Positions 44,669 to 57,949 are shown, numbered from the stretch's first letter. The stretch is DNA of 64,000 nt from Pyrrhosoma nymphula (GCA_963573305.1 OY754339.1:11641941-11705940); one strand, 5' to 3'. Made by a program: numbers and translations. Notes: a model not told the origin generated them from the sequence alone.

Positions 44669-45560
44669 AAGTCTCTCATTTCCTTCTATACAAAATTTTT
44701 AATCTCACTAATGCATCATGTTTGTTTTTTTTGATATATTCATATGTCCTGACAAATTTTGATACATGTTTACAGAAAATTTAAGTGCACATAAGTTGGT
44801 GAAAATTTCATGTCCATAAGAGTCCATGTCTAGTAATGAATGCTTCTCATTTTGAGAAATCTATTGAAGATTCACAAAATACATGTTGTAATAAATCATA
44901 TAAGAATTGGGTGAATAAATTTCTGGTTAGATTTTCACTTTCTCACTTTTCATTTGTTAATAATGCTCTCAAGACCCGACTTAATATGGTAAAACTTTTT
45001 CAGTGATGTTAATTTTTGAGTAGCATGAAATTATAGTACATACATAACTAAATGCTTTTCTTCATTAGTACATAATAGTTTTTATAACTTATTTACCCCA
45101 CAGTTGAGGTATGAGTTGAACTTCGTCCTGAAATCAGAACTACATTCTACAAGTAGGTATATGGTCACTTCTCTGGAATTTTTAATAATGGAAGCATCCT
45201 AAAGATGACAATTTTTGAAGATTTTTTCAAACTCACTAAATTAATGATAGTGAATTTCAGTAGCATTGCTGAACTTCCACCACCTCTGCATCAACCACAC
45301 ATTGCTTACAACCACACAACACACATTTCTTAGAATCAAGGAAGAATGCAATGTTCCAGTTTCAATTGCGTGAAAAATTTTGTGTGCTTTGAATACATAT
45401 TATTTTATTTATTCAATTATGCAGTTTTTAACCAGAAAAATTGAAGTAAAATTGCTTAGTCTTCAGAATGTGGTGGAATTATATGTACAAATAAAATACG
45501 TAGCAGTTTATGGATTAAGGGATAAGTCTAAATATGTTTATCATTACAGGCACAAGAATA
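44669..45560. other. Tubulin 3' flank, no gene seen
   Basis: This is probably the 3' UTR at first (AATAAA at 44890 and 44914), then AT-rich DNA without recognised features. Confidence 0.4.
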
Positions 45561-47784
45561 CCCAGTAAACACAAAATGCTGTAGATGCGCATCTGATGCG
45601 CTGCACGGTAGCGCTGCAGCTATCACGAAGGTCCTTCTGCAGCGCGCCTAGCACTCCTAAACTTCCCTTTTTTGAATGTCGAATGCGCTGCTATCGGGTG
45701 TCATGAGCACTGCATAAGCGCGTCAGGAGCGCTGCACAAGCGTGTCATGATCGCTTCTACCTGCAAAAATTAATTTACTCAAGGACTGAAGGTAGATGGT
45801 GTCTCCGGACTGCATAGACTCAACTTCATTTTTGCATCTACCTACGGTCAACCTCACATATATCTACGTTAAGCCTATCACGCAACTGCCTATGCCATTT
45901 CTAACTCTCAACTGCTAGATCTGTTTCTGGAAAGTTGTATATATACGGCCATTCCCGTGCGTAAATGTGTTTGCGAGAACTAATTTTTAAATATCAATGC
46001 CGTGATAGTTTATGGAAACGTACCATCCAATCACGATATCAGTTTTCAGGCATTAATTAATTGAAACCTATGTTGCCACATTAAATAAAAATAAAGCCAA
46101 TATTAATAAGAATAAACAAGATGTATTCCAAATACACACGTTTGTTTACATTTCAATGAAGACGTAATTTAGTCGCGCAAATGTTACGAACGTGAATATG
46201 CATGTATACGGGTCAATCCATACACAGTGGTTCAGAGGTGGTTGCTTGATGATTTTTTTATATTTTTACCATACAAACTACCATTTATTGTGAATACAAA
46301 TATGTCATTACATATTTTATTTTTTTAATTTTATTTTCCTGGTAGTGGCCATTTTTATGCTAACGAAACACCGATTTTAGGTGATTTCAGTGTTCTGCAG
46401 TTAAAGCAAATATCTCCAATTCTGTGTATCCTAGAACAATCAAACAAAAACCAATCGATTCAGTAAATAATGAACTTAAATACAGGGTAGGTGATGTATC
46501 AACCTAAAATTAAGTCTAGGGTCCAAATATTGCTTCCAAGTTTTTGTCACTTAACTAAAAAAATCAATTTTTACAATTTTTTTACATAGGAAGGCAAGAT
46601 ACTTAATGTTTGTAATTTTTTTTATTTGAAAGGCATAAAGCCATGCTTTAAGTTTGCAGAATTTTAAGCTGTGGACTTCAGTGGTTTTTTTTTATTAAAT
46701 TTTTTTAAAGTTCTTGATTTTTTCAAATTTTCCGAAGTTTAATGTCCATTATCTTTGTTGTGCATAAAAATAAAAATTTGGCCTATTTAATGTCCTTTAG
46801 ATGAGGAATAACCAGTAAAAAGTTTGTTTTGTGAACTCAAGAATTTTTTTAAAGATTTTAAACATTGAAAAGTACCAAAATATCGACGAAGTCGACATCA
46901 ACACGGTACCATTTAGTACCATCTTAAGTAATGCTTGATGCCTTTTAAATTATTATCATAACTTATTAATCAGTTTTCACCTCATTTTACAAGTTATTCA
47001 TTATAAAGTAAACATTTGGTATAGTAAACTTAAGCTAACATGTAAATGCAGGCCTTAATTAGAATACAAAAAATATTTGGGAATTCAAAGAAACTTACCC
47101 ATATATTAAAATTGGTCATTCCATAACTACCAAATGTTTACTTTATAATGAATACCATACAATTGTATGGTAAAAATATTGAAAATCACCAAGCAACAAA
47201 TTTAACTTTTTCTGGACCACTTAATATGGATTGACCCATACTCAATGTTACGAATGTGGAAATGAGAAAACTGATGAATGTACCAATAAAAGCATAACAA
47301 TAATTTAGTGTACAACGGAAATTAATTACACAAAGCTATCAATGAAGTGTTGTTACTGGCAGAACCCAAGTCTCTCCGATTCGTGTCAAAGCTTTCCCAT
47401 TTATGCCAAATTTTCAGTCTAAGAATGAACCACAGGCTAAACATGTTACTATATATCAAGAATATATTTCATTAAATAAAAAAAACAAAGGATACACATA
47501 GTAAATGTTTAAAGAATGAGTATTCATATCTTCCTCTTTCGATTGAGACTTTCAACATCTCCCCTTATTCAAAAGACTACCTGCAGCGCTGTGGCAGTGC
47601 GTCCGCAACTTGCGGCTGCTGCACTTCAAACACGAGCAGCGAATGCGCATTAGATGCGTTTCTCGATAATTTGCTCTATGAGAGCACTGCTGAGACGCTG
47701 CTGACGTGCTTCAGTTGACATGTGCTGCACTTGCAGCGCTGACATCCTTGTGAAGCGCTGCTGCAGCCATGTGTGTTTACTGGG
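45561..47784. mobile_element. DNA transposon with CCCAGTAAACACA termini
   Basis: CCCAGTAAACACA at 45561-45573 is exactly inverted at 47772-47784. Both subterminal zones (about 200 bp) are rich in GCGCTGCAGC and ATGCGC motifs, like transposase-binding repeats. No transposase frame is present. A second element (46210-47237) is inserted in the middle. No clear target duplication was identified. Confidence 0.55.
46210..47237. mobile_element. Nested element with GGGTCAATCCATA ends and ATAC duplication
   Basis: The left end is GGGTCAATCCATACACAGTG; the right end, inward, is GGGTCAATCCATATTAAGTG. Flanks are ATAC at 46206-46209 and 47238-47241. Similarity of the ends continues for about 60 bp. The interior has no coding frame but holds a 26-bp inverted pair near 46997 and 47128. 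Ends and 4-bp duplication recall the element at 10611-15346. Confidence 0.7.
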
Positions 47785-48120
47785 CGATTATGCAGTCTCT
47801 AATTGTCTGTTCTGTATGCAATAGCTGTGATGAGGAGAGTTTTTAAGAGTCATAAATATAACTACAAGATACATTCCTGCAAGAAATATATTTTAGTTTC
47901 CAAATCATTATTTAATAGGAAGTATGCAATATGAATCATTAAATCCTCTGGAAGTAAAAGGATTAATTTTTTAGACTCTCATGATTCGTTAGTAATTCGA
48001 CAGCTCATCTCCATTTTTTGATTCACCAGTTATGGTTTGTTCTAATAAGGCATTAAAATATTGAATCATAATTTACATAGGTGAATCATGTCATCTCTGA
48101 CAATGACTATACACCCACTT
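47785..48120. other. Intergenic stretch, no gene seen
   Basis: AT-rich; nothing recognised. Confidence 0.3.
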
Positions 48121-48554
48121 CAGTGGCGGATACATATGGGGGGCGCGTGCCCCCCACTTGCGGGGCTGCCCGCATTGCCGCCCATGCCACCCTTGACAGT
48201 CAGCCCGCACGCTATTCGTTCGTGTCTTTCGTCAGTCGACTCTGAGTCGAGTTATCGAGTAGTTGTAATTTCTTATGTAGCACGAGCGCGCGTCCGCGTC
48301 ATCGTATTTTATACGTTTATGTCTGGTACATAGATAGCTAACCTACGAGAAAAGTCGCGAATATTCTACTATTTGTATTTGTTCACACTCCTTAAAAGTC
48401 TGGAAGCGAACATTCTGACACCGAATTTTCTCGAAACAACCAAGCTACATATACAAGGGAAGCAGAGTCGCTGCCAGGCAGTCAGTTTGAAAGCTACAAT
48501 CGTCGCGATAACTTGCGCCCCCCCCCCCTTGAGTTTTTTCTGTATCCGCCACTG
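48121..48554. mobile_element. hAT-type MITE 1
   Basis: Termini are CAGTGGCGGATACA and TGTATCCGCCACTG, exact inverses. The 8-bp flanks are ACCCACTT and ACCCCCTT (7 of 8). There is a G/C-rich zone at each end. Non-coding. Closely related to 59067-59345 and 62313-62792. Confidence 0.8.
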
Positions 48555-50332
48555 ACCCCCTTAGAGTTAACTGCACTCTGTTACACTTAAAGTTAAGTGT
48601 TAATCTCGCTGAATTTAACAAAACACATAGGTAAGCAGTGACCTTCATCAGTAATCCCTATGAAAGATCAAAAAGTTTCACGCAGATTTAGGAGGAATTG
48701 GGTGGCAATCTCTGGAGACTCGAAGATTACATGCCAGATTAAGATCATTAGATACATTCGAATCGACCCAGTTCCCGACTGCGACGGCAGGCATAATGTT
48801 ATCCCAACACTACCTCTGTGGTTCAGACAATCAATCAAATCAGAGAGATGGACTGTCGAAGACAGATATTTAAAAAAATATTTCTTCCACAAACCATTCA
48901 CGACTATAATAGAAAACCCATTTACATATAAATACCATCCAATCACCCCATTTCCCATGCAGATCCCTCAAGATGCTTTTTCCCTTTTGCTATAAATTTT
49001 GGTTTCCTCCATCCCCTGCCAAACACCCTTGCATAGGAATACAGGGGGATATACAGATATTGATTCATTCCACTTGATTTATACCATTGTCAAAAAAATA
49101 TTTGCCTCCATACCCAAGTAAAACCTGTTTCAAGTACTTCAGAGTAGAGCGGAAATACGTTTAAATAAACTGTCATGGAATAAATTATACAATTATCTAT
49201 TATCAATTATTATATAATAGTCTACAATTCTAATGTTTTAAATGACAAACATGCCATGTAAAATCTCAGAAAGTTGTAAGTTGAAAATTTTGGAAAATTG
49301 TTTTTTAAGGTCGTTTCTAATTTCGAAGAGTAAATGCCAAAAAGTTTGGAATCAAACCCTATTTCCAATTGTGGGAATTTTATATCATCTTCCCGTGATT
49401 TATTCTGCGCCTTTTCAATCAAAAGTCATTTCAGCAACGTCGGCAAAGTATTCAGAGGGCAGCGAATTCATGCCCTCAAAATACTGAAAACCGTCTGTAG
49501 GTAGTTCCGTTTCACTAGTGGAAAAGATTTAATATTAATGGCATTTTCAGTCATTATTTTCTTCAAATACTAATGGCAAACCATTAAACAGCACCCAAGA
49601 TAAAGAATCCAGCAGATGATCTGGAGCCATAAGCTCTGGAGCTATAGTGGATAAGCCTTCGACGGAACACTTAAGCCTGAAAATTCTCTTACACATCTCA
49701 GCCGCAAACAATGTTTTTTCGGAGCTTTGCCGAATCTGTCTGAGCTCTCGAAGCTTCTTGGCTTCTATCCTCCAGTCCGATGTGTCAGCAGTTCTTCCCC
49801 AGTCATCAATTCAAGTCCTATCGTATTCGTTGCGGGATGAACGAGGAGCTAGACACGCATGGGATGCAGCGCAAAAGGGATTCGAATTGGCCGTGCGGCT
49901 ATGGAACTGACGACTGTAGTGACACCTGGGTGACGGTTCCAAAACTACATCAAAACATATGAAGGTTCTCAACATGGGCGTTAGCCCTCCCATACCTTAC
50001 TCTATGATCACTGTTATTCCGCCTGCAGTAAATGAGTTAGGTGTTTAAAAAGTCCTGTAGGTGCACATAGCATCCTGCAAAGTAGAACTGAGGAACAGCT
50101 CCCTGAAAAAATATGGATTACTAAATTTTTAAAATTGACAGGAAAAAGAAAATTTTTGTCAATCCTCAAGAGGCATTATTTATTCACCACTCACTTCCAT
50201 TAATAATGCATTAAATAAAAGCAATGAGAACCTCAATTGGAGGATAAAAATAACAATATTTTCCTTTCAACAAGGATCAACTGTAAAGAATAGGACTGCT
50301 ATGGCAACTCTGAAAATGCACTCATATTTAAG
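48555..50332. other. Intergenic, 3' of the GST-like gene
   Basis: Several short frames exist on both strands, but none shows a domain I recognise. Confidence 0.3.
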
Positions 50333-53300
50333 TTACAATAAACGCACAACTCTGTCTGTTAGCCTCATGTTTCGGATGAGACTAAACCACTTCATTAGAC
50401 TTTTGTGAGGAACAAATTCAGGGACATGCTGGTGAGCTGGAGCCTTTGTCAATGGAATGATGGAGCTGAAAACAGCCAGATCTGCAAGCGAAACCCTCCC
50501 ATCACAGAAGTACATCCTGAAAAAAAAAGGAAAAATGTTTTCCATATTACACAATGCAAGGTCAAAAGGTTCATAGGTCACAGTATTGCAATATGAGTCG
50601 CAATTTTTCTGAAGGGGCGGAATGAAGTTGTACAATCTCATTGTGACTTGAGTATAATTTGTATTATAAGAAAAACACAGAGAATAAAATGTCACACACC
50701 ACCAGAGGCATTAAATGTATCAATAATAATAATAATTTATTAACATCATTGGGATATAACATCCATGAGCTTCATCAAAATTTTACAGCACAGTATTAAC
50801 GAGCAGTTTGGCAGGCATGATATAAATTTGTAAGCACATTTAATTATCTATGTTTATTTATTGGCAACCTAAAGGTTGCCAACATGAATAAATAAATGAA
50901 ACCAAATATACATAAAATTAAGGAAAAGTGAGAACAAATGTACATCAAGTTAATGAAAATCAGCAGACAGATACTCACTTAAGCTATAATAACTTTTATG
51001 AATTAACAAATATTTTAATTTGGAAGTGTCGATGCAAACTTAGACAAAGAAAATCAAGGCCTTATTGCATAGGGTCTAGTTTTTTAATCACTGTGGGCTG
51101 GATTTTGACACAAATAGTTTACTCAAAAGAGTGGACAGACAGACCTGTAGTGGGATGCTGGATGGAAGTGGATCACTATGTGATTGGTTAAGCCTTTAGT
51201 CAATACATAGATGACGTAGATAGAATTTTGATTTGACACCCACCTTTTATCTAGGGCTTTTGAAAGGTTCTGAATGGATTTCTTGAGAGATAGCTTAGCT
51301 CCTTCCTGGTGAACCTTATTGATGATGCAAAGTATGAATGGAGTGAGGTGATTATCTGCATAGAACACCCACTGGAGGATTTCAGCATTCACAGGGCCCA
51401 GAGCCTCACCCAGAAGATACGTGGAAATAGCCGCCGACCCATAGAGGAGAGGGGCACCCTCCTTTTGTAAGGTCACACCTGAGGACAGGGACGTCTCTCT
51501 CAACTACAAAGAAACAAAAAATGATAGTGATCAACCAAGCAACATAATCATACATATGACATGTTTGGGCTCTAATCATCTGTATTTAAAAGTAAAGATG
51601 AAGTTCAATGAATAGTAACAATTTTCAATGATGGTAGGTAAATAAACTTAACCATGGATAAACCTATTATGTACTGAGTTTGTCCACTAAGTTATGCCTG
51701 AAACCATTTGTTTTACTTTCAAAGTACCAAAAGTATCATTTGAAAGACAGTAACTTTCCATTTCAGGAAAATGACAGTTGGTGGACATGCATAAGGTCCA
51801 TTCATTGTATGTATGATCATCAGATCATTCTGCTAGGCACTCCAAATATTCTTCGATTTGTTTCACTTTAATCAGAGTTTTAAAAAATGAAGGTAAGAAC
51901 AAAAGTATGGAATAGCACTATTGCCATGGATAGCAAGACACCAATGTTTTCATCCTGCAGTAGTGCAAAGTGCAGTAGCGCAAGCCTTATAGCAAATTTG
52001 TTCAACTGATCTCATCTTCATTCTAATCAAAATTCATACAATTTGTACAGCCATAGTACAAAAATATTTCTTTTTTGCATACTATGATTACATAAGGTTT
52101 TGGTGGCTACACGGGTTTAATAGAGGGCTGTAATTAGTGGTATGTTGTATTCTTATACATTTAAGCTTAAAAGGGAAACAAATGTCTTATGCAGGGAAAT
52201 ATTTTACCTCTAGAGATCGTTCTGAGAAGGAAGCAGCCAATCGAGGTAAAAGTGTTTGGCTCTTATGACCCTTGGAGAAATGAAGACATAGTGGTGACGG
52301 CTTTGATTCCTTGGTAGGAGGGGCGCCTTTTGGGGAATCAGGTTTAGCTGAAAAGAGAGGTTATAAGATTCATAGATCAGTTATTAAGTCTAAACAAGTC
52401 CACAAAAATGTAGCCTATTGAGGTATGAGAGAATTTTTTTTATTGCATCATGGATTCCACAGTTGTTATGCTAACCTATGAGGACCATATGCACAATTGA
52501 GAACATGTTGGCAACTCTAGCAAGGATTGAGCACAGAATATCAGGATAAAATGAGACAGGGGGAGAGGAAAATTAAGTACTATGTACATAGTACGTATTG
52601 AGATTATCTCACAGCAAAGGCCGTTTTCGAATAGGAAATTTATTGTGAAGTAATCTTAATAACTTTGCATCTTAAACTGATCCAGTCTCCTTTCTTTGAT
52701 TTTGTCTTTCTTTTTATACTCCCTGTATCCGAGTGTGTTCACTTCTGGTTGTGCTAACCATGTAATAAGATGTGCTCTCCATGGATAAAGTGATCCTTTA
52801 CCACTGCTCAAATCTCAACCCAGCTAGATACAATTCACAACAAGTTACGAGCCAAGAGAAATGTCTGGGACAGTGCTATTATAATTTAGGCAGGTGAAAC
52901 AGTGAAGTTACCATGGTGAAAGATTGTGTGCAGCCAGGCCATATGTAAAGATGACAGAAAAATAGAATGCTTTGACTATAGTCAAGGTTATTCTATAGAA
53001 TATACTTGACTATAAATACATACAATGTATGCCATGGTCTTCATTAGTTCCCACGTGGCATCACTCATCATAATTGGAAGGAATAAGCAGTGTCATGACC
53101 TGGAAGGCGATAATGAAAATGGCAATAATTGGATATGATCTATGGGAAACTGTGAATATACCATTAGATAAGATAAGACAACATATTCCTTTCCCAGATA
53201 TGAAGAAGAAGGATCAGCAGGCATCAATGGCATAGTTGTGTTCTTCGTGCAATAATACTGAAGAATAATTGGGATTCCCTAGTGGTTGGAAGCTTACCAA

Positions 53301-53387
53301 ATTTCTACGCAAAAAATAAAACTGCTTTAGTTAGACATCTGATTACTGCATTGATTTTGAGAAATACTTACTTGGAACATGGGACAT
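50333..53387 (-). CDS. GST-like protein, four exons (tRNA-synthetase-complex type)
   Basis: Minus-strand exons are 53387-53372, 52347-52208, 51503-51244 and 50516-50333. Phases agree at every junction and the product is 199 residues. Borders are GTAAGT, GTAAAA and GTGGGT donors with TTTTCAG, TTTGTAG and TTTTTTCAG acceptors. Residues about 20-78 look like a shortened thioredoxin-like half (LCLHFSKGH.. to PLLYGSAAISTYLL). Residues 80-199 are a GST-C-like helical domain with DGRVSLADLAVFSSI and a final SLMKWFSLIRN. This layout resembles the N-terminal GST domains of GluProRS or MetRS and the stand-alone AIMP3/EEF1E1 of the multisynthetase complex. The exact family is not settled. The start Met is the weakest part, as exon 1 gives only five codons plus one base. 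Confidence 0.7.
50861..50882. repeat. Perfect inverted repeat, 10-bp arms
   Basis: TTGGCAACCT and AGGTTGCCAA are separated by AA. It lies in intron 3 of the GST-like gene. Confidence 0.9.
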
Positions 53388-54083
53388 TGCGTGACTGACA
53401 TTTTGGATGTGGCTTAGGAATAAAATGGCATTAGTAAACCATTCAATGACCTATAGATCACTCACTTTAAGGTGGGTGGCTCTCTGGAAAAATTTTGGCC
53501 TTTTCACCTGACAATGGATGAGTAATAATGTTGATTTCACAAGGGAATGGTTAGCAAAGAAGCTGATGGAACTATAGTGCAAGGCTTATCATGGTTAACT
53601 TCTATTTCCATAAGAAAAACATTGAATATGGCTTCCTTTACTTTTTGTCACTTTTGCTCAAGATATTTGATCATCATTGGATGGCTTAAAGAACATAGTA
53701 CATATGTATTTAATATTTTAATTTGATGATCATATACACTTCTTTTTAGCCTAAAAATGTACTTTCAGTTCCAAAACCAGCCATTTTTCTCTCATTTTAT
53801 CAAGAGAATTTTTTATTTCCCTGGCACCCTGAGAATAGGCTTAAAATGGATAGCTGCCTATGGCATTTATAGTTTTCATAAAATGATCAATTTAGGACTT
53901 CCAATTTGATTGGTGGCATGATTGCCAGCCTGATATCTCTGTGCGTGGCACACCTATATGGAAGATGAATGCCAAGAGTGCAATGATAAAAGTTTTGCAA
54001 CTCAATAGAACAATTAACACCACAGGGTGATCGGAGCACTGTGTAGTGATGGGTGGGTTGAAAAATATTGTCAATCCAATTGT
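53388..54083. other. Upstream of the GST-like gene, no gene seen
   Basis: Should contain the promoter of the minus-strand gene, but no core element stands out. Confidence 0.3.
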
Positions 54084-54121
54084 ATGACCCTAAAAGCATG
54101 TTAACATGCTTTTAGGGTCAT
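54084..54121. repeat. Perfect 38-bp palindrome
   Basis: The half-site is ATGACCCTAAAAGCATGTT, immediately followed by its exact reverse complement. It lies outside any recognised element. Confidence 0.95.
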
Positions 54122-55359
54122 TGAAGATTCGAGGTATGTAGATTTTAGCAAAGACTTAGCATTAGTAGCATTGGGTGGCATAGCACGTCATTTGCTAGAA
54201 ACTACCAGAAGTTTGATCAAAATTGATTAATAACCAGTGATAAGATGCTTAATTGTTACTCCAACTTTGTAGAATTAGAGCCCATTTTGGTAAGCAGTAA
54301 ATTTGCAGCAGCCTTTTTTTTGCATGAGATTTCATTACTAATGAGATTATTAAATTTTAGGATATCTGAAGGTCAATTAGTGTACCTACGTAGAGGTATT
54401 TACAACTCTAAATTGATGGGAGTTAGTTATATTCATATCCACTTTGAATTGTTTCTAAATAAAATCTGAGAATCCAATAACTATTTCCACTTTAATGCCT
54501 ATTCAGTCAGCTATAGCAGGAAACATGTACTGCCCATAGTTAAGTTTTGACTTGAGGGACTCATAGCATAGCAACTAGCAGTGCATTATCTGTTTGTATT
54601 TAACAACGCATCAGTTCTATCAAATCAGCATTTAACATATTTCTTTCCCTGAAATTGTGAGACTAATGGAAAAGTTTTATATTTATGGATGAGTTTTGCC
54701 CCAGGCTAACCACAGGTAATTAGAATTAGAAACATAAAACTTGGTCAACAATTTGTAACTGTTATCTAAATAGAAATCAAACTAAATATGCATGCAGTCC
54801 ATCAGTCTCATTGGTGTGTTATGTCCACTGTGGTTGTTAGCATATGGAGGTGGGTGATGTTATAAATTTATGACATAGCGTGTACATTTACAGTAGAACC
54901 TCGCCTATGAAACTTTCAGCGAACCACCAAAAAAGTTTCATAACTGAGGTTTTATGGCAGGGAGCATGAAACCCCTTTCAGCTGCCCAATTTGGTCTATT
55001 TGCTTTCTGGCTACAATTACTCATTTGTAGGCAGGAAAATGAAACCTAATACTCTAATTTACTCACGAGCAACACCACAAATGTTCATGTTACCAAAAAA
55101 GAAATATAAATTTACATTCCTGAACAATGTATCCAAGGTTGAATTTCTTGGTCTAATTGTCAGCATTCCTGGCACTTAGCCTCAGGGCTGAAGTTTCAAT
55201 TCACACTTAGGAAATTTTCTGATGATAATGAAAAATGAGAGCAGAGCAGCCAATTTTTGAAACATTTTGCTCATGAACAGCTGTTTTCAGACAATTCATT
55301 TTGTGACCAGGATACAGACCAAGATTGGAGATTGAAGACGTGAGAACCTCGATGAAAGT
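54122..55359. other. Intergenic, with a pogo-like end near 54891
   Basis: CAGTAGAACCTCGCCTATG near 54891 and the inverted AAGTTTCATAACTGAGGTTT near 54932 resemble the termini of pogo/Tigger-type elements. The rest shows no gene. Confidence 0.35.
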
Positions 55360-56670
55360 TGAAGCGCTATCGGGAGAAGGGAGTAGATTTTCTCGCCGAT
55401 GACACTCGTAAAAACACAAACTCTTTCCAAGTTCGGCTGAGATAAATGAGGAAAACGAACGAAACACAAGTATTATCAATCAATAACTTAACTTATCAAT
55501 ATATTTCACAAATCACAAATAGAACCAACCAAGTTACAAACAATTTACCCATAGGTCGAGTGCCAGGCAACCGTAATGAGAGTTTCCAGTCGGAAAATAA
55601 TTTAAGTATACAAGTACGAGAGGTTGAGCTTCTCTCTAAAGTACAAAAATGACTAAGTCAGCAGGCTCACACAACGGTGTTCCCCGGTCACCGTCTCGCA
55701 AGAAATAGAGGGCAAGCTCAGCCATGAGTCAGCTGAGGAGGGGGTCTGTCGACAAGGACGAAGGTGGAATGGGTAAGGTCAGGAGGTTGGCGATTGGTAG
55801 CCTTGGAGGGGAGGAAATAATGGGATGGGTGATAGATAGGGTGGCAGTATTTAATTGGAGCGCCAGGAACTGTTTTCTGGCTTCGGCCGCAGAATACAGG
55901 ATCACAGCCTTTGTGCCTTGGTCAGGATGACTGTATTTTTGGTATCCGTCCTCACTTTACTGGCTATAAAATTGATGCAGGACCTGGTGAGGGAACGGTG
56001 CGGCGGAACGGTGCGGCAGAACGGTGCAACGGAACGGTGTGGCAGAAGTCGTGGCAGAAGTCGCTGGCAATAGTCGCTGCATTTTGTAGTCGTAGGCATT
56101 TTGGCCGTCGTTGGCGCACATGTTGTTAGCGTGCATGTTAGCTCAGCCATGAGTCAGCTGAGGAGGGGGTCTGTCGACAAGGACGAAGGTGGAATGGGTA
56201 AGGTCAGGATGTTGGCGATTGGTAGCCTTGGAGGGGAGAAAAAAATGGGATGGGTGATAGATAGGGTGGCAGTATTTAATTGGAGCGCCAGGAACTGTTT
56301 TCTGGCTTCGGCCGCAGAATACAGGATCACAGCCTTTGTGCCTTGGTCAGGATGACTGTATTTTTGGTATCCGTCCTCACTTTACTGGCTATAAAATTGA
56401 TGCAGGACCTGGTGAGGGAACGGTGCGGCGGAACGGTGCGGCAGAACGGTGCAACGGAACGGTGTGGCAGAAGTCGTGGCAGAAGTCGCTGGCAATAGTC
56501 GCTGCATTTTGTAGTCGTAGGCATTTTGGCCGTCGTTGGCGCACATGTTGTTAGCGTGCATGTCGTTCGGGCAAGTCCTTCGGCTAAGTCCGGAGGGTAA
56601 ACAGTCTGCAGAGGGGAAACTGTCCAAAGAGGGGAATTGGCCAAAAAAGGGGGGGGGGGGGAAATGCCAT
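55360..56670 (+). mobile_element. LTR-like repeat, copy 2, with internal duplication
   Basis: Starts TGAAGCGCTATCGGGAGAAG and ends GAAATGCCAT, flanked by AAAGT on both sides (55355-55359 and 56671-56675). It matches copy 1 (33826-34684), but carries a near-identical 425-bp tandem duplication at 55715-56139 and 56140-56564, so it has two TATA boxes (CTATAAAATTG near 55964 and 56389). Size and flanks fit a solo LTR. Confidence 0.65.
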
Positions 56671-57916
56671 AAAGTCATGCATATAAATAGTGAAATAAGT
56701 AATAGAAAAACACGAAAATCTGAAAATTTTTCAATATGTCTTTTGTCACACTTTTCTAAAGTTCCAGCAAAGGGATGGTTACCGATTTCACATCCACATG
56801 CACATTTACCATTACGTTTACTCTCAGTTCTTCTTCCAAAATCAACAATAGTATTTCTTTATAAAAATCTACTTTGATAAAAAGATAATTTTTTCCAGTG
56901 CTAACTAGTTTTCTTCGAAAATAGAATATCACTAGATAAATATGCAGAGATCTGATATTAGCTATGAGATTCTACTCAATGAAAAAGCATGTGGTATAGG
57001 AAAATCATTGTTCATTCAGTCATTTTTAAATTAAAAAAAATAAATTTACCCTGATTCTGTGTCACATGAAGAGAATTAATGTAAACTCATTTACCAGATT
57101 TCAGCAAGACTTACCTAACAATTTTTAAAATAAAAATTTTTAATCAAACACCCTAAATGGAGGCCAGGCAGGACATAAAACGATTACAGTAAAACCTTGT
57201 TAATTCAAAATTCAAGGGACCAAAAAAATTGGACGAGGAATTATACGGGTTTGAACAAAATGTACTTACCGAAAATTTACGAAAAAGATCCCATATTTTC
57301 CGAGATGATCACCATACCGGTATATTTTTTATAAAAAGGCAAAGAATATGCACTAAAAGGAGGAGTTAATGGATAATATTATTCACGTTTATCAGATTCA
57401 AGTAAAATTTGGAGAAGTATGCACTATCAGACACAATCACGCAGAAAATAAAAACAAAATGAATGATTTTGGGCATCTAGTAATATCACATGAGGTGCAT
57501 TTTCCAGGTCACCAAAATTTACGCCGTAGACCTTTAAATTTACCAGTCTACTCTCAGTCAATTTCCCGCAAGACTTTTCTACGATGAAGAACTGCTGCAT
57601 CATCATCCTTGCTCACCGGAAGTCCCTTATCAATTACGACCCCCAACCAATAGTATCACATTACACTCATTGTTTCCCCACGCCCTAACTTCTCAGATGG
57701 CTTCCACTAGGGTCAGGGGCTTGGGAGACGGGAGGGGTAGGGGTGGAGTAGCATGTCAAGGTCGGCTATGAACCCAGAATCCCTAGCCCTCCGATAGAAG
57801 CTCAAGGGAACCCCAGAAAAAAATCGCTGACGCAGTGTCGGACAGACACCACCCAGAAGTAGTCCCCATATAAATTTGATCATGTCAGGCTTGACTTCAT
57901 GGAAGTGATAGATATT
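56671..57916. other. Intergenic stretch, no gene seen
   Basis: Near 57186 CAGTAAAACCTTGTTAATTC resembles a pogo/Tigger terminus; a possible partner is CATATCCGAGGTTCTATGG near 58797. No transposase frame was seen between them. Confidence 0.3.
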
Positions 57917-57949
57917 CATTTTGAATAAAAAAGTTTTTTATTCAAAATG
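57917..57949. repeat. Perfect inverted repeat, 16-bp arms, 1-bp loop
   Basis: CATTTTGAATAAAAAA and its reverse complement are separated by one G. Confidence 0.95.
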
